DNA from: JBGCEZ01 sp045106735
Lineage (GTDB): Bacteria > Planctomycetota > Phycisphaerae > Phycisphaerales > SM1A02
DNA length: 31,304 bases
Assembly: GCA_045106735.1 (NCBI GenBank)
Contig: JBGCEZ010000097.1
Coordinates: forward strand, 1-31,304
Reading direction: 5' to 3'
Shown here: in pieces, positions 24,000 to 31,304 of the stretch
Layout of the letters: every line of letters begins with the position of its first letter
Numbering within the stretch: position 1 is the first letter of the stretch
Position numbers and translations under genes: made by a program
The notes under the pieces: model-generated
What the model was told of the DNA's origin: nothing
What the model saw: the letters and a program-made list of their open reading frames with translations, nothing else
Database searches by the model: none

Positions 24000-24446
24000 A
24001 TGGGTTATCGCATGTGGAGCGGGGCTGCCATCTGTCTTCTGGGGTCCGTGAGTTGGGGGCTGAGTGCGTTCGCGGAAGACTGCACGGCGCCGCCGCTCCC
24101 CGCTCCAACGACCTACCCCAGTGATTTTCTCTGCCGCACGGGAACGCAGTGCAGCAGTATCACATATCACCCTACTCCCGGGCCCACGCTTGAGACCATC
24201 TGCCGAGCGTGCACGAGCAACAAGTACAGGAGTTGGTGCGAGACAGACCATCCATTCGAAGCTCCCCCTGGCCAGAATTGTCAGCGATTCTTCGTCAACT
24301 CCGGGTGTGGTGAGATCATCGAGTCGGTCGTCACGGACTACTACATCGACCCGATTTCCGGAGAAGCCACTCCAATATGTGATGGCGAAGGGTGGGAGGC
24401 TCTCGGGATCTGCTGCCATCGTGCAGCATGCAAGTACGTGCCATGA
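24000..24446 (+). CDS. Exported 12-cysteine protein
   Basis: The product of 148 residues starts at an ATG preceded by GGAGG at 8 bases. The signal peptide (about 1-27) ends at Ala-Phe-Ala before Glu-Asp-Cys. The mature part of about 120 residues holds 12 cysteines, including Ile-Cys-Arg-Ala-Cys, Ile-Cys-Cys and a final Ala-Ala-Cys, so up to six disulfide bonds. No family is recognised. It is the first gene of a tight four-gene run: its stop overlaps the next ATG (ATGA at 24443). Base composition appears lower in GC than the genes left of the tRNA. Location is periplasmic or extracellular; function unknown. Confidence 0.75.
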   Translation: MGYRMWSGAAICLLGSVSWGLSAFAEDCTAPPLPAPTTYPSDFLCRTGTQCSSITYHPTPGPTLETICRACTSNKYRSWCETDHPFEAPPGQNCQRFFVNSGCGEIIESVVTDYYIDPISGEATPICDGEGWEALGICCHRAACKYVP

Positions 24447-25672
24447 ATCATCGTCAGGCGTTCGTTGCAGGGGCGTGCATGTCAGCGGTCTTCGTGCTCA
24501 TGGCCGAGGTGGGACTCCTTGGTTTCGGCTCCGTCGCGACGCCGGCTGCCGCTTCTGCCTCTGATCTGAAGCGACCCGTCTCTCGCATTGCCAACTGGCG
24601 TTGGGCGACTTCCGACGAACGAGCGGCATTGGAGATGCAGTCCGCTGGCCAACGAGGCACTCGGTGGTTCTTTACACGCGAGGGGCCGCTCGATGTCGAT
24701 CGCGCAGGAGAGGTTGATGAGAAGCCGATCGTCGGCGATGAGTTGCGTGATGCGTTGAGCGGATCGGGCGTACCGGACGACACGTTCCTCTACGCCCGGG
24801 ATGGCATCGCATCGTCGATCTGGTCCATGCCAGAGAACGGGCTGGTTCCCGACAGCGTGACGTTCTGGGACGGGGCCAAGGTGTTCACGCTCGATCCTGA
24901 ACGCGGCATGGGCCGTTCAGATGAAGTGAGCAGGATCCACATCTCGATCCGGCCAATGATCGAGGGTCATCTGGGTGCGCAGCAGCTGCCAATGCTGTCT
25001 GGATTCCTGCTTGCGGACGACTACCTTCGGTCCAGTTGGATTCCCGTTTCTCATTCGTCGTTGATCGAATTGTTCGACTCCCTTGAGCCGCGCGTCGTCG
25101 ATCGAGATGATGAAGTCCTGGTGCGCGCGACCCATCGGGTCGATGGAGGACTCGGTCAGTTCGAACGCGTATACGAACTGGCCTTCGCGCGGAGTTCGGC
25201 CGGGATTCGCCTTTCAACCATGAGCCTCTTGATCTCGCAGCGTTCCGCGGAGCACGGCCGCCGGTCTGTTCGTGAGTACTTCTTGGCGTACGATCGTCCG
25301 TCCGGCGCTGTTGATGACGCAACAAAGCCGGCAGCGGCCATGGGCTACCTCTCGCGATTCGCCCCGGACGGCAGAATCGCCAGCCGACGATATGTTCGGT
25401 ACTCGAGCAGCGAGCACCCTCTCGGAGGAAGCCTCGATCGATCGTTGGAATCGATCCAGTCCATTCTCAAGGTCGTGAATGAGTCGGTCGGGAACGTTCC
25501 GGTTCTCGTCCGCGACGAGACCATGCGGATCGCATACGAGATCGGCAAGTCGGAGGTCTTTGTCGATGACCACCGACGTGCGCTCGACGAGCCGATCGGC
25601 CACATTCTCCGGCCTCGGGACTGGGTGGCGTTGGTCAAGCGTCAAGACTGGGGAGCGTCAGATGCACCGTGA
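24443..25672 (+). CDS. Exported protein of unknown function (second gene of the island operon)
   Basis: 409 residues from an ATG that overlaps the previous stop. A signal peptide (about 1-40, hydrophobic Ala/Val/Leu core ending Ala-Ala-Ala-Ser-Ala) is followed by a soluble domain rich in beta-type alternation. Segments such as Val-Thr-Phe-Trp-Asp-Gly-Ala-Lys-Val-Phe-Thr-Leu-Asp-Pro faintly recall LolA-like lipoprotein carriers (the dGkk-y-p pattern), but this is too weak to name it. It has no catalytic motif I recognise and almost no cysteine, unlike its upstream partner. The last 11 bases overlap the DUF1573 gene. Coupled translation suggests that the products work together. Confidence 0.7.
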   Translation: MNHRQAFVAGACMSAVFVLMAEVGLLGFGSVATPAAASASDLKRPVSRIANWRWATSDERAALEMQSAGQRGTRWFFTREGPLDVDRAGEVDEKPIVGDELRDALSGSGVPDDTFLYARDGIASSIWSMPENGLVPDSVTFWDGAKVFTLDPERGMGRSDEVSRIHISIRPMIEGHLGAQQLPMLSGFLLADDYLRSSWIPVSHSSLIELFDSLEPRVVDRDDEVLVRATHRVDGGLGQFERVYELAFARSSAGIRLSTMSLLISQRSAEHGRRSVREYFLAYDRPSGAVDDATKPAAAMGYLSRFAPDGRIASRRYVRYSSSEHPLGGSLDRSLESIQSILKVVNESVGNVPVLVRDETMRIAYEIGKSEVFVDDHRRALDEPIGHILRPRDWVALVKRQDWGASDAP

Positions 25673-26402
25673 CGGACCGAGCGCTCTCGCCGGGTTGATC
25701 ATCTGTGGATTGGTCGCCGGTGGACAGCTTGGATGCACCGAGCGAAGCGACAATGCATCGGGCGGCGATGCCGAAGCGGCCCGGGCGGGCCAGGTCGGGT
25801 TGACGTTTCCGGAGGGCACCTCGATTGAACACCCACGTGTTGACCTTGAGTCAGGGCAGGGCAGCGGGGTGCCGTTCCGGTGGAGCGTCAAGAACGACTC
25901 CAATCTTGATGTCACGGTGACGAGGATGGTGGCATCGTGCGGTTGCGTGAATGTCGAGCCGACTCCCCCTTTCACGATCACGTCAGGTCGATCGGCTGAA
26001 ATCAGAGCGACCATGGCTGTTTCCGAAGCCGGGATGAACCGCCAGTCGATTTCGATCATGACCGATTCTGCAGAACCCGTGGTGCTTCATGCGGCTGTTA
26101 CGGTCGATCCCGGGTTCGGGATCAGCTTCGATCGATCAACAGTCCGCGGCGACAGCGAAGACTTGTTTGTCCGGGCGAGGATGCCTGCAGGCTCCCAGCC
26201 GAGACGGCTCTCGGTCAGATTCGTTGGGGACGATGCGCCGATCTGGTCAACGAGTCTCGTGGGCCTCGGACTGCCGGGGTCTACGGATGAGGAACACTCG
26301 ATTTTCATCGCGTCGATTCCGGTCTCTGAACTGCCAGGTAGCCGGACAAGGAATTTGGAGGTCACGGTCGGGCCATATGTGCGAGTGATCCATGTGCATT
26401 GA
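25662..26402 (+). CDS. DUF1573 domain protein, probable lipoprotein
   Basis: 246 residues from an ATG with GGGAG 7 bases upstream, overlapping the previous gene by 11 bases. The N-terminus has one hydrophobic stretch ending Gln-Leu-Gly-Cys, an atypical lipobox that could give a lipid-anchored protein. Residues about 50-150 match DUF1573, an immunoglobulin-like fold: the Trp-Ser-Val-Lys-Asn-Asp-Ser strand, the signature Ser-Cys-Gly-Cys, and Pro-Pro-Phe-x-Ile-x-x-Gly-x-x-Ala-Glu-Ile. The last 90 residues form a second beta domain without clear relatives. DUF1573 proteins are common and exported in planctomycetes and Bacteroidota; their function is not established. Confidence 0.85.
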   Translation: MHRDGPSALAGLIICGLVAGGQLGCTERSDNASGGDAEAARAGQVGLTFPEGTSIEHPRVDLESGQGSGVPFRWSVKNDSNLDVTVTRMVASCGCVNVEPTPPFTITSGRSAEIRATMAVSEAGMNRQSISIMTDSAEPVVLHAAVTVDPGFGISFDRSTVRGDSEDLFVRARMPAGSQPRRLSVRFVGDDAPIWSTSLVGLGLPGSTDEEHSIFIASIPVSELPGSRTRNLEVTVGPYVRVIHVH

Positions 26403-26510
26403 TCGCGTCCACCCGTGCGCCGGTCCCTCGGAAAGGTTCACGTCGCCGGTAGGCAACGATTCCGAACGAGTGCGCAGGAGACGGTTCGGCAGTGTTCGAG
26501 GAGCTTGCTT

Positions 26511-27998
26511 GTGACTTGGGAGAGTGCGGTACTCGTCATGATCGTCGGATCGTGTGGTGTGACTTCAAGTGTCGAGCACGCGGCGTCACCCGCGCTACAT
26601 GGCCGTGTCGACGTCGCGGAGGTGGTGTCTCGGCCTGTCGATGCAGATGTCTTGTCGCAGCTGTGGCCACGCCCAGTCGTGACGCCGCGCGCTGTCGAAG
26701 AAGCGATCGCGCTCTATCGTCCGCCAGGTGCGGCCGAAATCGAGATCCGGCAGCGAGTCGATCGGTATTTGGCGGAGATCTCGGTACTCGCTGCCGAGAT
26801 CGATTCCGCGACGGACCTGTCGGCTGACCGAAGGGAGGCGAACGAGCTTTTTCGCCAATTGGTCTCTCGGGCAAACGAAGAGGCGATGCTGTTTCCCGGC
26901 CTCGAAACCTGGAGCACGAAGCCGGAAACCCGTGCGAGCGAGTCGGATCCACGCTGGCGCTCGTTGAAGCGGATACATGATCGCATTGCCGGTCGAGAGG
27001 CCGGGTACTCCGCCCGTCTTCAGTCCCTTGGGCGTGCGCTCCTCAGCGACATCGAGATCATTGCCGATGAGCACGGTGCGCTCTTTCCCATCGAGATGGC
27101 GACGCGCGTTGCCTACGCATCGTCCGTGGACGGCATCTGGTCGGTGAATCGTGGGTTGCGTCCCGTCGGGCCCTGCATCATTGATGTCGTCCCAACGATC
27201 CACGCAGTCTCGGATGACGATCGACTCGATTATTGGCGACGAGTGGCGATCGCGATGGGGGGTGTCGAAATATTGCCACACCTTCTTGCGGATTCGCAGT
27301 CGGCGGTGGTGGGACACGATGCGGCTCTCCTTGAGGTTGCGCGTGCGGCCTTTCTTTCGCCGCCGCGACGCACCGCGCAATCCGGTGCCGGTGGCCTACC
27401 AGGACCGATTGATGTGCAGCGTTCGGAGGAGTCTTCCGCCAGGCGATTCAGAACGATCACGCGGGTGGTGATCGGGCACGTCGAGTCGTTTGCTCTCTCG
27501 GTTCGGCCTGGATCTGATACGGCCCGCTTCATCCTCCACGAATCCCTCTGGGGCAGGATGATCGATCAAGTCGCCGGGAGAGAGGCGGTCTCGCCATGGG
27601 TCTGCGTGATTCAGGGGCATGTCGAATCAAACGGAGAGCTTGGTGCAGCCGTTCTTGCGAGTTGTGATGAACTGCTCCAGGCAATGACCGTCGTGACGGT
27701 GGAGCACTATCGGCTTCTGCTCCCGGCCTCGGTGAGCCGTTGCGAGCAGATGCTCATCGATCCAAGCGAAGTGTCGGATGATTTCCGCGAAGTGGATGTT
27801 CGCATTCGCCAACTGGTTTCGCAGTACGAAGCATCGATGCGTCCGTTGATCTCGGAGCTGAACAGTCAACTGCTCGAAGCAGGTCTTGAACCACTTCCGA
27901 GATTCGGGCAGGACCAGTTGGAGCGGCGTCGGCCGCGATGGATCTCCGTGGCCTCGGGCGAGAGCCGCACCACGGACGGCGAGTCGCCCGGCTTCTGA
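26511..27998 (+). CDS. Exported or lipid-anchored protein of unknown function (fourth gene of the island operon)
   Basis: I chose the GTG at 26511 because GAGGAG lies 7 bases upstream. It gives 495 residues with a hydrophobic start ending Val-Gly-Ser-Cys, which fits a lipobox, although the n-region lacks basic residues. An in-frame GTG at 26415, 12 bases after the DUF1573 stop, would add 32 residues containing Arg but has no SD. The mature protein is mostly helical, with charged heptad-like stretches at the front (Arg-Gln-Arg-Val-Asp-Arg-Tyr-Leu-Ala-Glu) and again near the C-terminus. No motif or family is recognised. It ends the run of four same-direction genes and has the same lower-GC character. 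Confidence 0.65.
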   Translation: MTWESAVLVMIVGSCGVTSSVEHAASPALHGRVDVAEVVSRPVDADVLSQLWPRPVVTPRAVEEAIALYRPPGAAEIEIRQRVDRYLAEISVLAAEIDSATDLSADRREANELFRQLVSRANEEAMLFPGLETWSTKPETRASESDPRWRSLKRIHDRIAGREAGYSARLQSLGRALLSDIEIIADEHGALFPIEMATRVAYASSVDGIWSVNRGLRPVGPCIIDVVPTIHAVSDDDRLDYWRRVAIAMGGVEILPHLLADSQSAVVGHDAALLEVARAAFLSPPRRTAQSGAGGLPGPIDVQRSEESSARRFRTITRVVIGHVESFALSVRPGSDTARFILHESLWGRMIDQVAGREAVSPWVCVIQGHVESNGELGAAVLASCDELLQAMTVVTVEHYRLLLPASVSRCEQMLIDPSEVSDDFREVDVRIRQLVSQYEASMRPLISELNSQLLEAGLEPLPRFGQDQLERRRPRWISVASGESRTTDGESPGF

Positions 27999-28009
27999 TC
28001 GAACGGGCT

Positions 28010-28440
28010 ACAGCCGGCCGCTCCTCCGGCGTCCTCCCGATGGTTGCGCACCGGCGGCAGGACAGGTTCTGCGACCCGAACACGATCGGCAGCGTGATCG
28101 CGAGCGCATCCGCCTCGGCACGCTTCGACTCGGTGACTTGGTCGCAGAGCTTCGCGTACTCGGCCAGGCAATCAGTCTTGCCGGCCATGCGCGCGATTCG
28201 CGTCACTCGCCCGGCCGCCACGTCGCGTTCGGCCTCGGCATGCAGGATCGCGGTCTGCGCGATTCAAGCCGGGTCCTTTTCCCAGTGGTAGACGGGGGCG
28301 ACGAGCATGCCGTGGACGGCGGACTTCGGGCTGGCCGGCGACGCGAGGGGCCAGCGTCCACAAGACAGACGGTTCCCGCCACCCGGATGAAGGGGAGACA
28401 GTCTGCTGTAGTCGCTCGAATCCAAGACTTGGCCGCCTGA
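28010..28440 (-). pseudogene. Decayed gene fragment with in-frame stop and frameshift
   Basis: Read on the minus strand, one frame gives a protein-like stretch His-Gly-Met-Leu-Val-Ala-Pro-Val-Tyr-His-Trp-Glu-Lys-Asp-Pro-Ala, then TGA (28266-28264). It resumes in the same frame with a helical, Ala/Glu/Arg-rich segment through Leu-Ala-Glu-Tyr-Ala-Lys-Leu-Cys-Asp-Gln-Val. Upstream, coding-like sequence continues in another frame. It has codon use like a real gene but no intact frame. I cannot name the ancestral protein. Confidence 0.35.
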
Positions 28441-28601
28441 AGACTGCTCTGCAACGGAGATCGACGAAATCCGGTGTGGTGGATCGGCACACAGGTCGGA
28501 CTCGCCCAACTCGCCCCTCGCGGCGGATGCGCCGTCGAGCCGACTCCGTGCGCAGGGCGAGCGCGATGACTCCAGCCGGATCATGGCGCACCAAAGAGCC
28601 C

Positions 28602-28664
28602 CAGGCGCCCGTCCCGGTCTGCTGTGTACTCGGCTTCACCGAACATCAATCCCGGTCAGCCCGC
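28602..28664 (+). repeat. Degenerate copy of the tRNA-linked repeat
   Basis: This segment aligns with 23260-23321 in the same orientation: shared GGCGCCCGTCCCGGTCT, then CTGTGTA-TCGGCTTC, then ATCCCGGTCA. By eye there are about 7 mismatches and one inserted base over 62. It includes a decayed version of the tRNA 3' end. It marks the right edge of the lower-GC segment. Confidence 0.8.
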
Positions 28665-28884
28665 GTTCGCGAAGACGTCCTTCAAGGGGAGCGACTGGTT
28701 CGGGTTCTGGTTCCCGGCCGGTTCTCTCGAGCGCGCTGGCTCAACGAGCCACGATGCACCGAATCGCGCTCGATCGCGTTCCAGCTGCGACCGGGACTGC
28801 TCCCGCTCTCTTCCTGCGTGCGTGCGTGCCTGCGTACCCGCGTTGTCCGTTCATCACCTGCGGCGTCGAACCGGCCGAAGATCC

Positions 28885-28913
28885 TTGAGTTTCAAGCTCG
28901 CTCCCGGCATACT
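28885..28913 (+). promoter_or_regulatory. Promoter of the dockerin-like protein gene
   Basis: TTGAGT (28885-28890) and CATACT (28908-28913) are 17 bases apart. The start of transcription would be near 28920, giving a leader of about 24 bases that contains a GGGAG SD before the ATG at 28944. It resembles the sigma-operon promoter (TTGAGC-N17-CAGAAT). Confidence 0.55.
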
Positions 28914-28943
28914 CGATGGTGACGTTTTCCAGGGAGAATCCTC

Positions 28944-29801
28944 ATGGTCCGAACGCTCCGTTGCCTCACCGTCGCCGGCACGCTCGCCGCAGCCACGTCC
29001 GCCTCGGCCGATCTCGATCGGCTCCGGTTCTTTTTCCTGGATGTCGAACCGGGCTTCACCACGGTCCAGTGCTGGCTGACGTTCACCGATCCAGGTGACA
29101 CGCTCGTGTCCGTGCAAGGCTCGTCGACCTTTCCGCTCCGGATCGAGGTGACGGAACCGCTCTTCAACGACGTGCCCAAAGACATCGCCGGTTCGCTCTT
29201 GCAGGATCGCCCGAGTCCGCTCGCTGGCCCGGCTGACAGCTGGGTGACCATCGGTGGGGACTGGGAGTCCGGACTGACCGACACCTGGTTCTCCTCCGGG
29301 TTCGGCCAGCCTGCCGCCCCCGGAATGCCGGTCATCGTCGGGAACGTGATCGAGGATCCTTCCGGCGGTTGGTTCGACCTTGATCCGACCACGCCCGAGT
29401 CCGGGGAGGCGATCCTCATCGCCCAGCTGACGATTCCCGAATCGGCCGTTCTGGTGAGGTTCCAAGGGATGGCAACATTCGTCTCGGGTGCCGACGGTTC
29501 GGTCCAGACGCAGTTCTTCGAGGGGCCGTTCCTGTTCTACCCCGATTGCAATGACAACGGGCAGGACGATGTGCTCGAGATCCTGTTCGGCTTGGCCAAG
29601 GACGCCGATGGCGACGGTCAGCCCGACGTGTGCCAATGCCCCTTCGACCTCGACTTCGACGGGACGGTCGGATTCTCTGACCTCACGGCGGTGTTGGCCG
29701 ACTTTGGTGCGTGCCCGGGATGTCCGACGGACTTCAATGGCGATGGCATGGTGGGGCTCAGTGATCTGCTCGCGCTGTTGGCGACGTGGGGCGGATGCTG
29801 A
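28944..29801 (+). CDS. Secreted protein with calcium-loop/dockerin-like C-terminus
   Basis: 285 residues. The signal peptide (about 1-22) ends Ser-Ala-Ser-Ala before Asp-Leu-Asp. Residues about 25-195 form a beta-rich domain that I do not recognise, possibly a surface or adhesion module. Cys-Asn-Asp-Asn-Gly-Gln-Asp-Asp and Asp-Ala-Asp-Gly-Asp-Gly-Gln-Pro-Asp-Val-Cys resemble thrombospondin type 3 calcium repeats. Two dockerin-like loops follow (Asp-Leu-Asp-Phe-Asp-Gly and Asp-Phe-Asn-Gly-Asp-Gly), each followed by a Leu-rich helix, and the protein ends Gly-Gly-Cys. This matches the Cys-closed dockerin-like tails of planctomycete secreted proteins, as in the two G8 proteins of this window. It has its own promoter and SD. 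Confidence 0.85.
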   Translation: MVRTLRCLTVAGTLAAATSASADLDRLRFFFLDVEPGFTTVQCWLTFTDPGDTLVSVQGSSTFPLRIEVTEPLFNDVPKDIAGSLLQDRPSPLAGPADSWVTIGGDWESGLTDTWFSSGFGQPAAPGMPVIVGNVIEDPSGGWFDLDPTTPESGEAILIAQLTIPESAVLVRFQGMATFVSGADGSVQTQFFEGPFLFYPDCNDNGQDDVLEILFGLAKDADGDGQPDVCQCPFDLDFDGTVGFSDLTAVLADFGACPGCPTDFNGDGMVGLSDLLALLATWGGC

Positions 29802-30227
29802 ACGCGCTGGCGTCCCGGCTGATCGTGTCCTGCCCCGCGCCACGCACAACGACCGGACGGATGGCTCGATCGTCGATCGTGTAGTCGAAGGTCAGTCGCC
29901 CGTCGGAGCGGTCGGGCCCAAGCTGCTCGCGAAGTCCCGGGACGTCGGTCGTCGCCTTGCCGCTCGAACTTCGGGGCAAGACTTGAGGCCGCGCGCTCAT
30001 TCCCGCCCCAGTTGATGAGCCGGGCATCGCGAGAGCCGCGGCGTGCGTGCGCCCAGCTCGCGGCGATTTGCACCGGCTCGCGCGATCGTCTGCGTGAAAG
30101 ACGATGCGTTCGTTGGCGAGATCGCTCCGCACACCAGTTGCTTCCGGCCGCGCCGGCCTCCGCGGTGATCCGCGGTTCGTACGCGCTCCAGCGTCAGGCC
30201 CAACCTCGGCCGGAGTAGACTCCTGCC
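29802..30227. other. Intergenic region before the glutaminase gene
   Basis: No gene is called. A minus-strand frame (30132-29758) contains a protein-like stretch Leu-Thr-Phe-Asp-Tyr-Thr-Ile-Asp-Asp-Arg but also overlaps the end of the preceding gene and matches no family I know. Near the right end TAGACT (30216-30221) lies 6 bases before the glutaminase ATG and may be a -10 box of a leaderless message. Confidence 0.5.
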
Positions 30228-31247
30228 ATGACCGACCTCCAACGTCCCGCTCGTCGCCCAGGCGCCGAACCCGCCATTGTGCTCACGGACCATCCGCCGG
30301 TCCCCACGACCGAGCGGCCTCGCATCCAGCGCGTCATCGACGATGCCGTGGACCAGGCGATGGCCGACTCGAGCGGCACCATCGCCGACTACTGCCGCGA
30401 CCTGCGCGAAGTGGATGTCGAACGGACGGCAGTCGCCGTGCAACTCGTGGATGGAACGGTGCTTCAGGCCGGGGACGCGACGGATCGCCAGATCACCCTC
30501 CAGAGTGTGTCGAAAGTCTGCCTGCTGACTGGGTTGCTCGAAGATCTGGGGCCGGAGGTGGTCTTTGCCCACGTGGGCATGGAGCCATCCGGGGACAGCT
30601 TCAAATCGATCGCCCGGCTGGACGAAACGCCGGGCCCGCCGGCGAATCCGCTGGTCAACGCGGGGGCGATCATGCTCTCGGCCATCGTGCCCGGGCATGA
30701 CTTGGCCGCGCGGCTCGCATGGGTTGATGGGTGGATGGTCAAGCTCTTTGGGAAGCCGCTTCCGGTGAACCCGGATGTCCTGCACGCCGAACGCACCACC
30801 GGCGACCACAACTGGTCGATCGCCTACCTGCTTCGGGCGAAACAGCTCATGACCTGCCCGGTCGAGGACGCGCTCGAGGTCTACTTCACGCTCTGCTCGA
30901 CGCAGGTGACCGTGGCCGATGCCGCGGCCTTTGCGGGGTTGCTGGCTCGGGGCGGCACGTCACTGAACGGCGAGCGCGTTCTTTCCGCCGGCACCATTCG
31001 GGCCGTGCTCGCCATCATGACGACCTGCGGCATGTACGACGACTCTGGCACGCACCTGGTCGAGACCGGACTGCCGACGAAGTCCGGCGTGTCCGGTCTC
31101 ATCGTGGCCTCGGCGCTGCGGCGAGCGGGCATCGCGACGTTTTCGCCGCGCCTGAACGAGACCGGCGCATCGGTACGCGGCCAAATGATGCTGCGGTACA
31201 TCGCGGCTGAGTTGGGCTGGCATTTTGCGGAACCGCGCGACGCCTGA
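30228..31247 (+). CDS. glsA: Glutaminase
   Basis: 339 residues, slightly longer than the usual ~310 because of an N-terminal Pro/Arg-rich extension of about 25 residues. The enzyme hydrolyses L-glutamine to glutamate and ammonia in the cytoplasm and has a serine-dependent beta-lactamase-like fold. Visible signatures: Gln-Ser-Val-Ser-Lys-Val-Cys (catalytic Ser-x-x-Lys, near residues 92-98), Asn-Pro-Leu-Val-Asn-Ala-Gly-Ala-Ile (near 143-151), and Thr-Cys-Gly-Met-Tyr-Asp-Asp-Ser-Gly followed by Gly-Leu-Pro-Thr-Lys-Ser-Gly-Val-Ser-Gly. All catalytic positions I can check are present. No SD stands close to the ATG; a TAGACT box 6 bases upstream fits a leaderless transcript. Domains appended C-terminally in some glutaminases (STAS, CAP_ED) are absent. 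Confidence 0.93.
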   Translation: MTDLQRPARRPGAEPAIVLTDHPPVPTTERPRIQRVIDDAVDQAMADSSGTIADYCRDLREVDVERTAVAVQLVDGTVLQAGDATDRQITLQSVSKVCLLTGLLEDLGPEVVFAHVGMEPSGDSFKSIARLDETPGPPANPLVNAGAIMLSAIVPGHDLAARLAWVDGWMVKLFGKPLPVNPDVLHAERTTGDHNWSIAYLLRAKQLMTCPVEDALEVYFTLCSTQVTVADAAAFAGLLARGGTSLNGERVLSAGTIRAVLAIMTTCGMYDDSGTHLVETGLPTKSGVSGLIVASALRRAGIATFSPRLNETGASVRGQMMLRYIAAELGWHFAEPRDA

Positions 31248-31304
31248 TTCGTCGGTTGTGGGCCGCGGCTTCGTTTCCTTCCGTCGGCGTCGGCTTGCCG
31301 TCCC

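Larger units (their letters stand above)
27999..28943. other. Stretch without intact genes: decayed sequence, repeat remnant and a promoter
   Basis: Holds a probable pseudogene on the minus strand (28010-28440), a degenerate copy of the tRNA-linked repeat (28602-28664) and the promoter of the next gene (28885-28913). The remainder shows no coding or RNA feature I can support. Confidence 0.55.

Noticed and set aside
29758..30132. A 124-codon minus-strand frame before the glutaminase gene.
   Set aside because: It overlaps the end of the dockerin-like gene, has no SD and no recognised family; a short protein-like stretch is not enough to call it.

Overview
The window is very GC-rich DNA (hand-counted 60-base lines are about 72% GC in the housekeeping part and about 62-63% in one central segment). 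It most likely comes from a planctomycete, probably of the Phycisphaerae. The evidence is a combination of traits: an ECF-like sigma factor coupled to a membrane Ser/Thr kinase with TPR repeats, secreted proteins ending in dockerin-like calcium-loop domains closed by cysteines, DUF1573 and DUF4139 proteins, and a J domain fused to PilZ. The taxonomic call is inference; no rRNA is present.

Left part (1-15.4 kb). A 5'-truncated DUF4139 gene runs rightward and converges on an MFS transporter gene. Next comes a leftward block: NTF2-like protein, ECF-like sigma factor, Ser/Thr kinase (GTGA overlap with the sigma gene), then a secreted CIA30+FAS1 protein ending at a clear rho-independent terminator (3082-3117). 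The sigma gene has its own promoter (TTGAGC-N17-CAGAAT) and a strong Shine-Dalgarno (SD) site, which fix its start at a GTG. Further right are a PilZ-J-domain fusion, a CNNM/CBS membrane protein, a rightward YigZ/IMPACT-SMUG1 pair (GTGA overlap), a truncated macro-domain remnant and an MsbA-like ABC exporter.

Middle part (15.9-23.2 kb). Two tandem paralogues of about 810-830 residues encode exported G8/beta-helix proteins. They resemble the animal hyaluronidase-related proteins CEMIP and TMEM2 and each ends in a dockerin-like domain. A perfect 11-bp terminator hairpin follows. Then come a long exported thioredoxin-fold protein and tRNA-Gly(TCC) with promoter and terminator.

Right part (23.2-31.3 kb). 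The tRNA 3' end, its terminator and three more hairpins are repeated in tandem with a 149-bp period. A degenerate copy of the same unit lies 5.1 kb downstream at 28602-28664. Between them is a lower-GC segment with a compact run of four exported proteins: a 12-cysteine protein, an unknown secreted protein, a DUF1573 protein and an unknown possible lipoprotein. A decayed gene follows on the minus strand. This looks like an accessory island at a tRNA gene, although no integrase is visible. After it come a secreted dockerin-like protein with its own promoter and a glutaminase (GlsA).

The most interesting items are the structured tRNA-linked repeats and the secreted four-gene set they bracket, the bacterial CEMIP-like gene pair, the PilZ-J fusion, and degenerate 12-bp tandem repeats at several gene edges.
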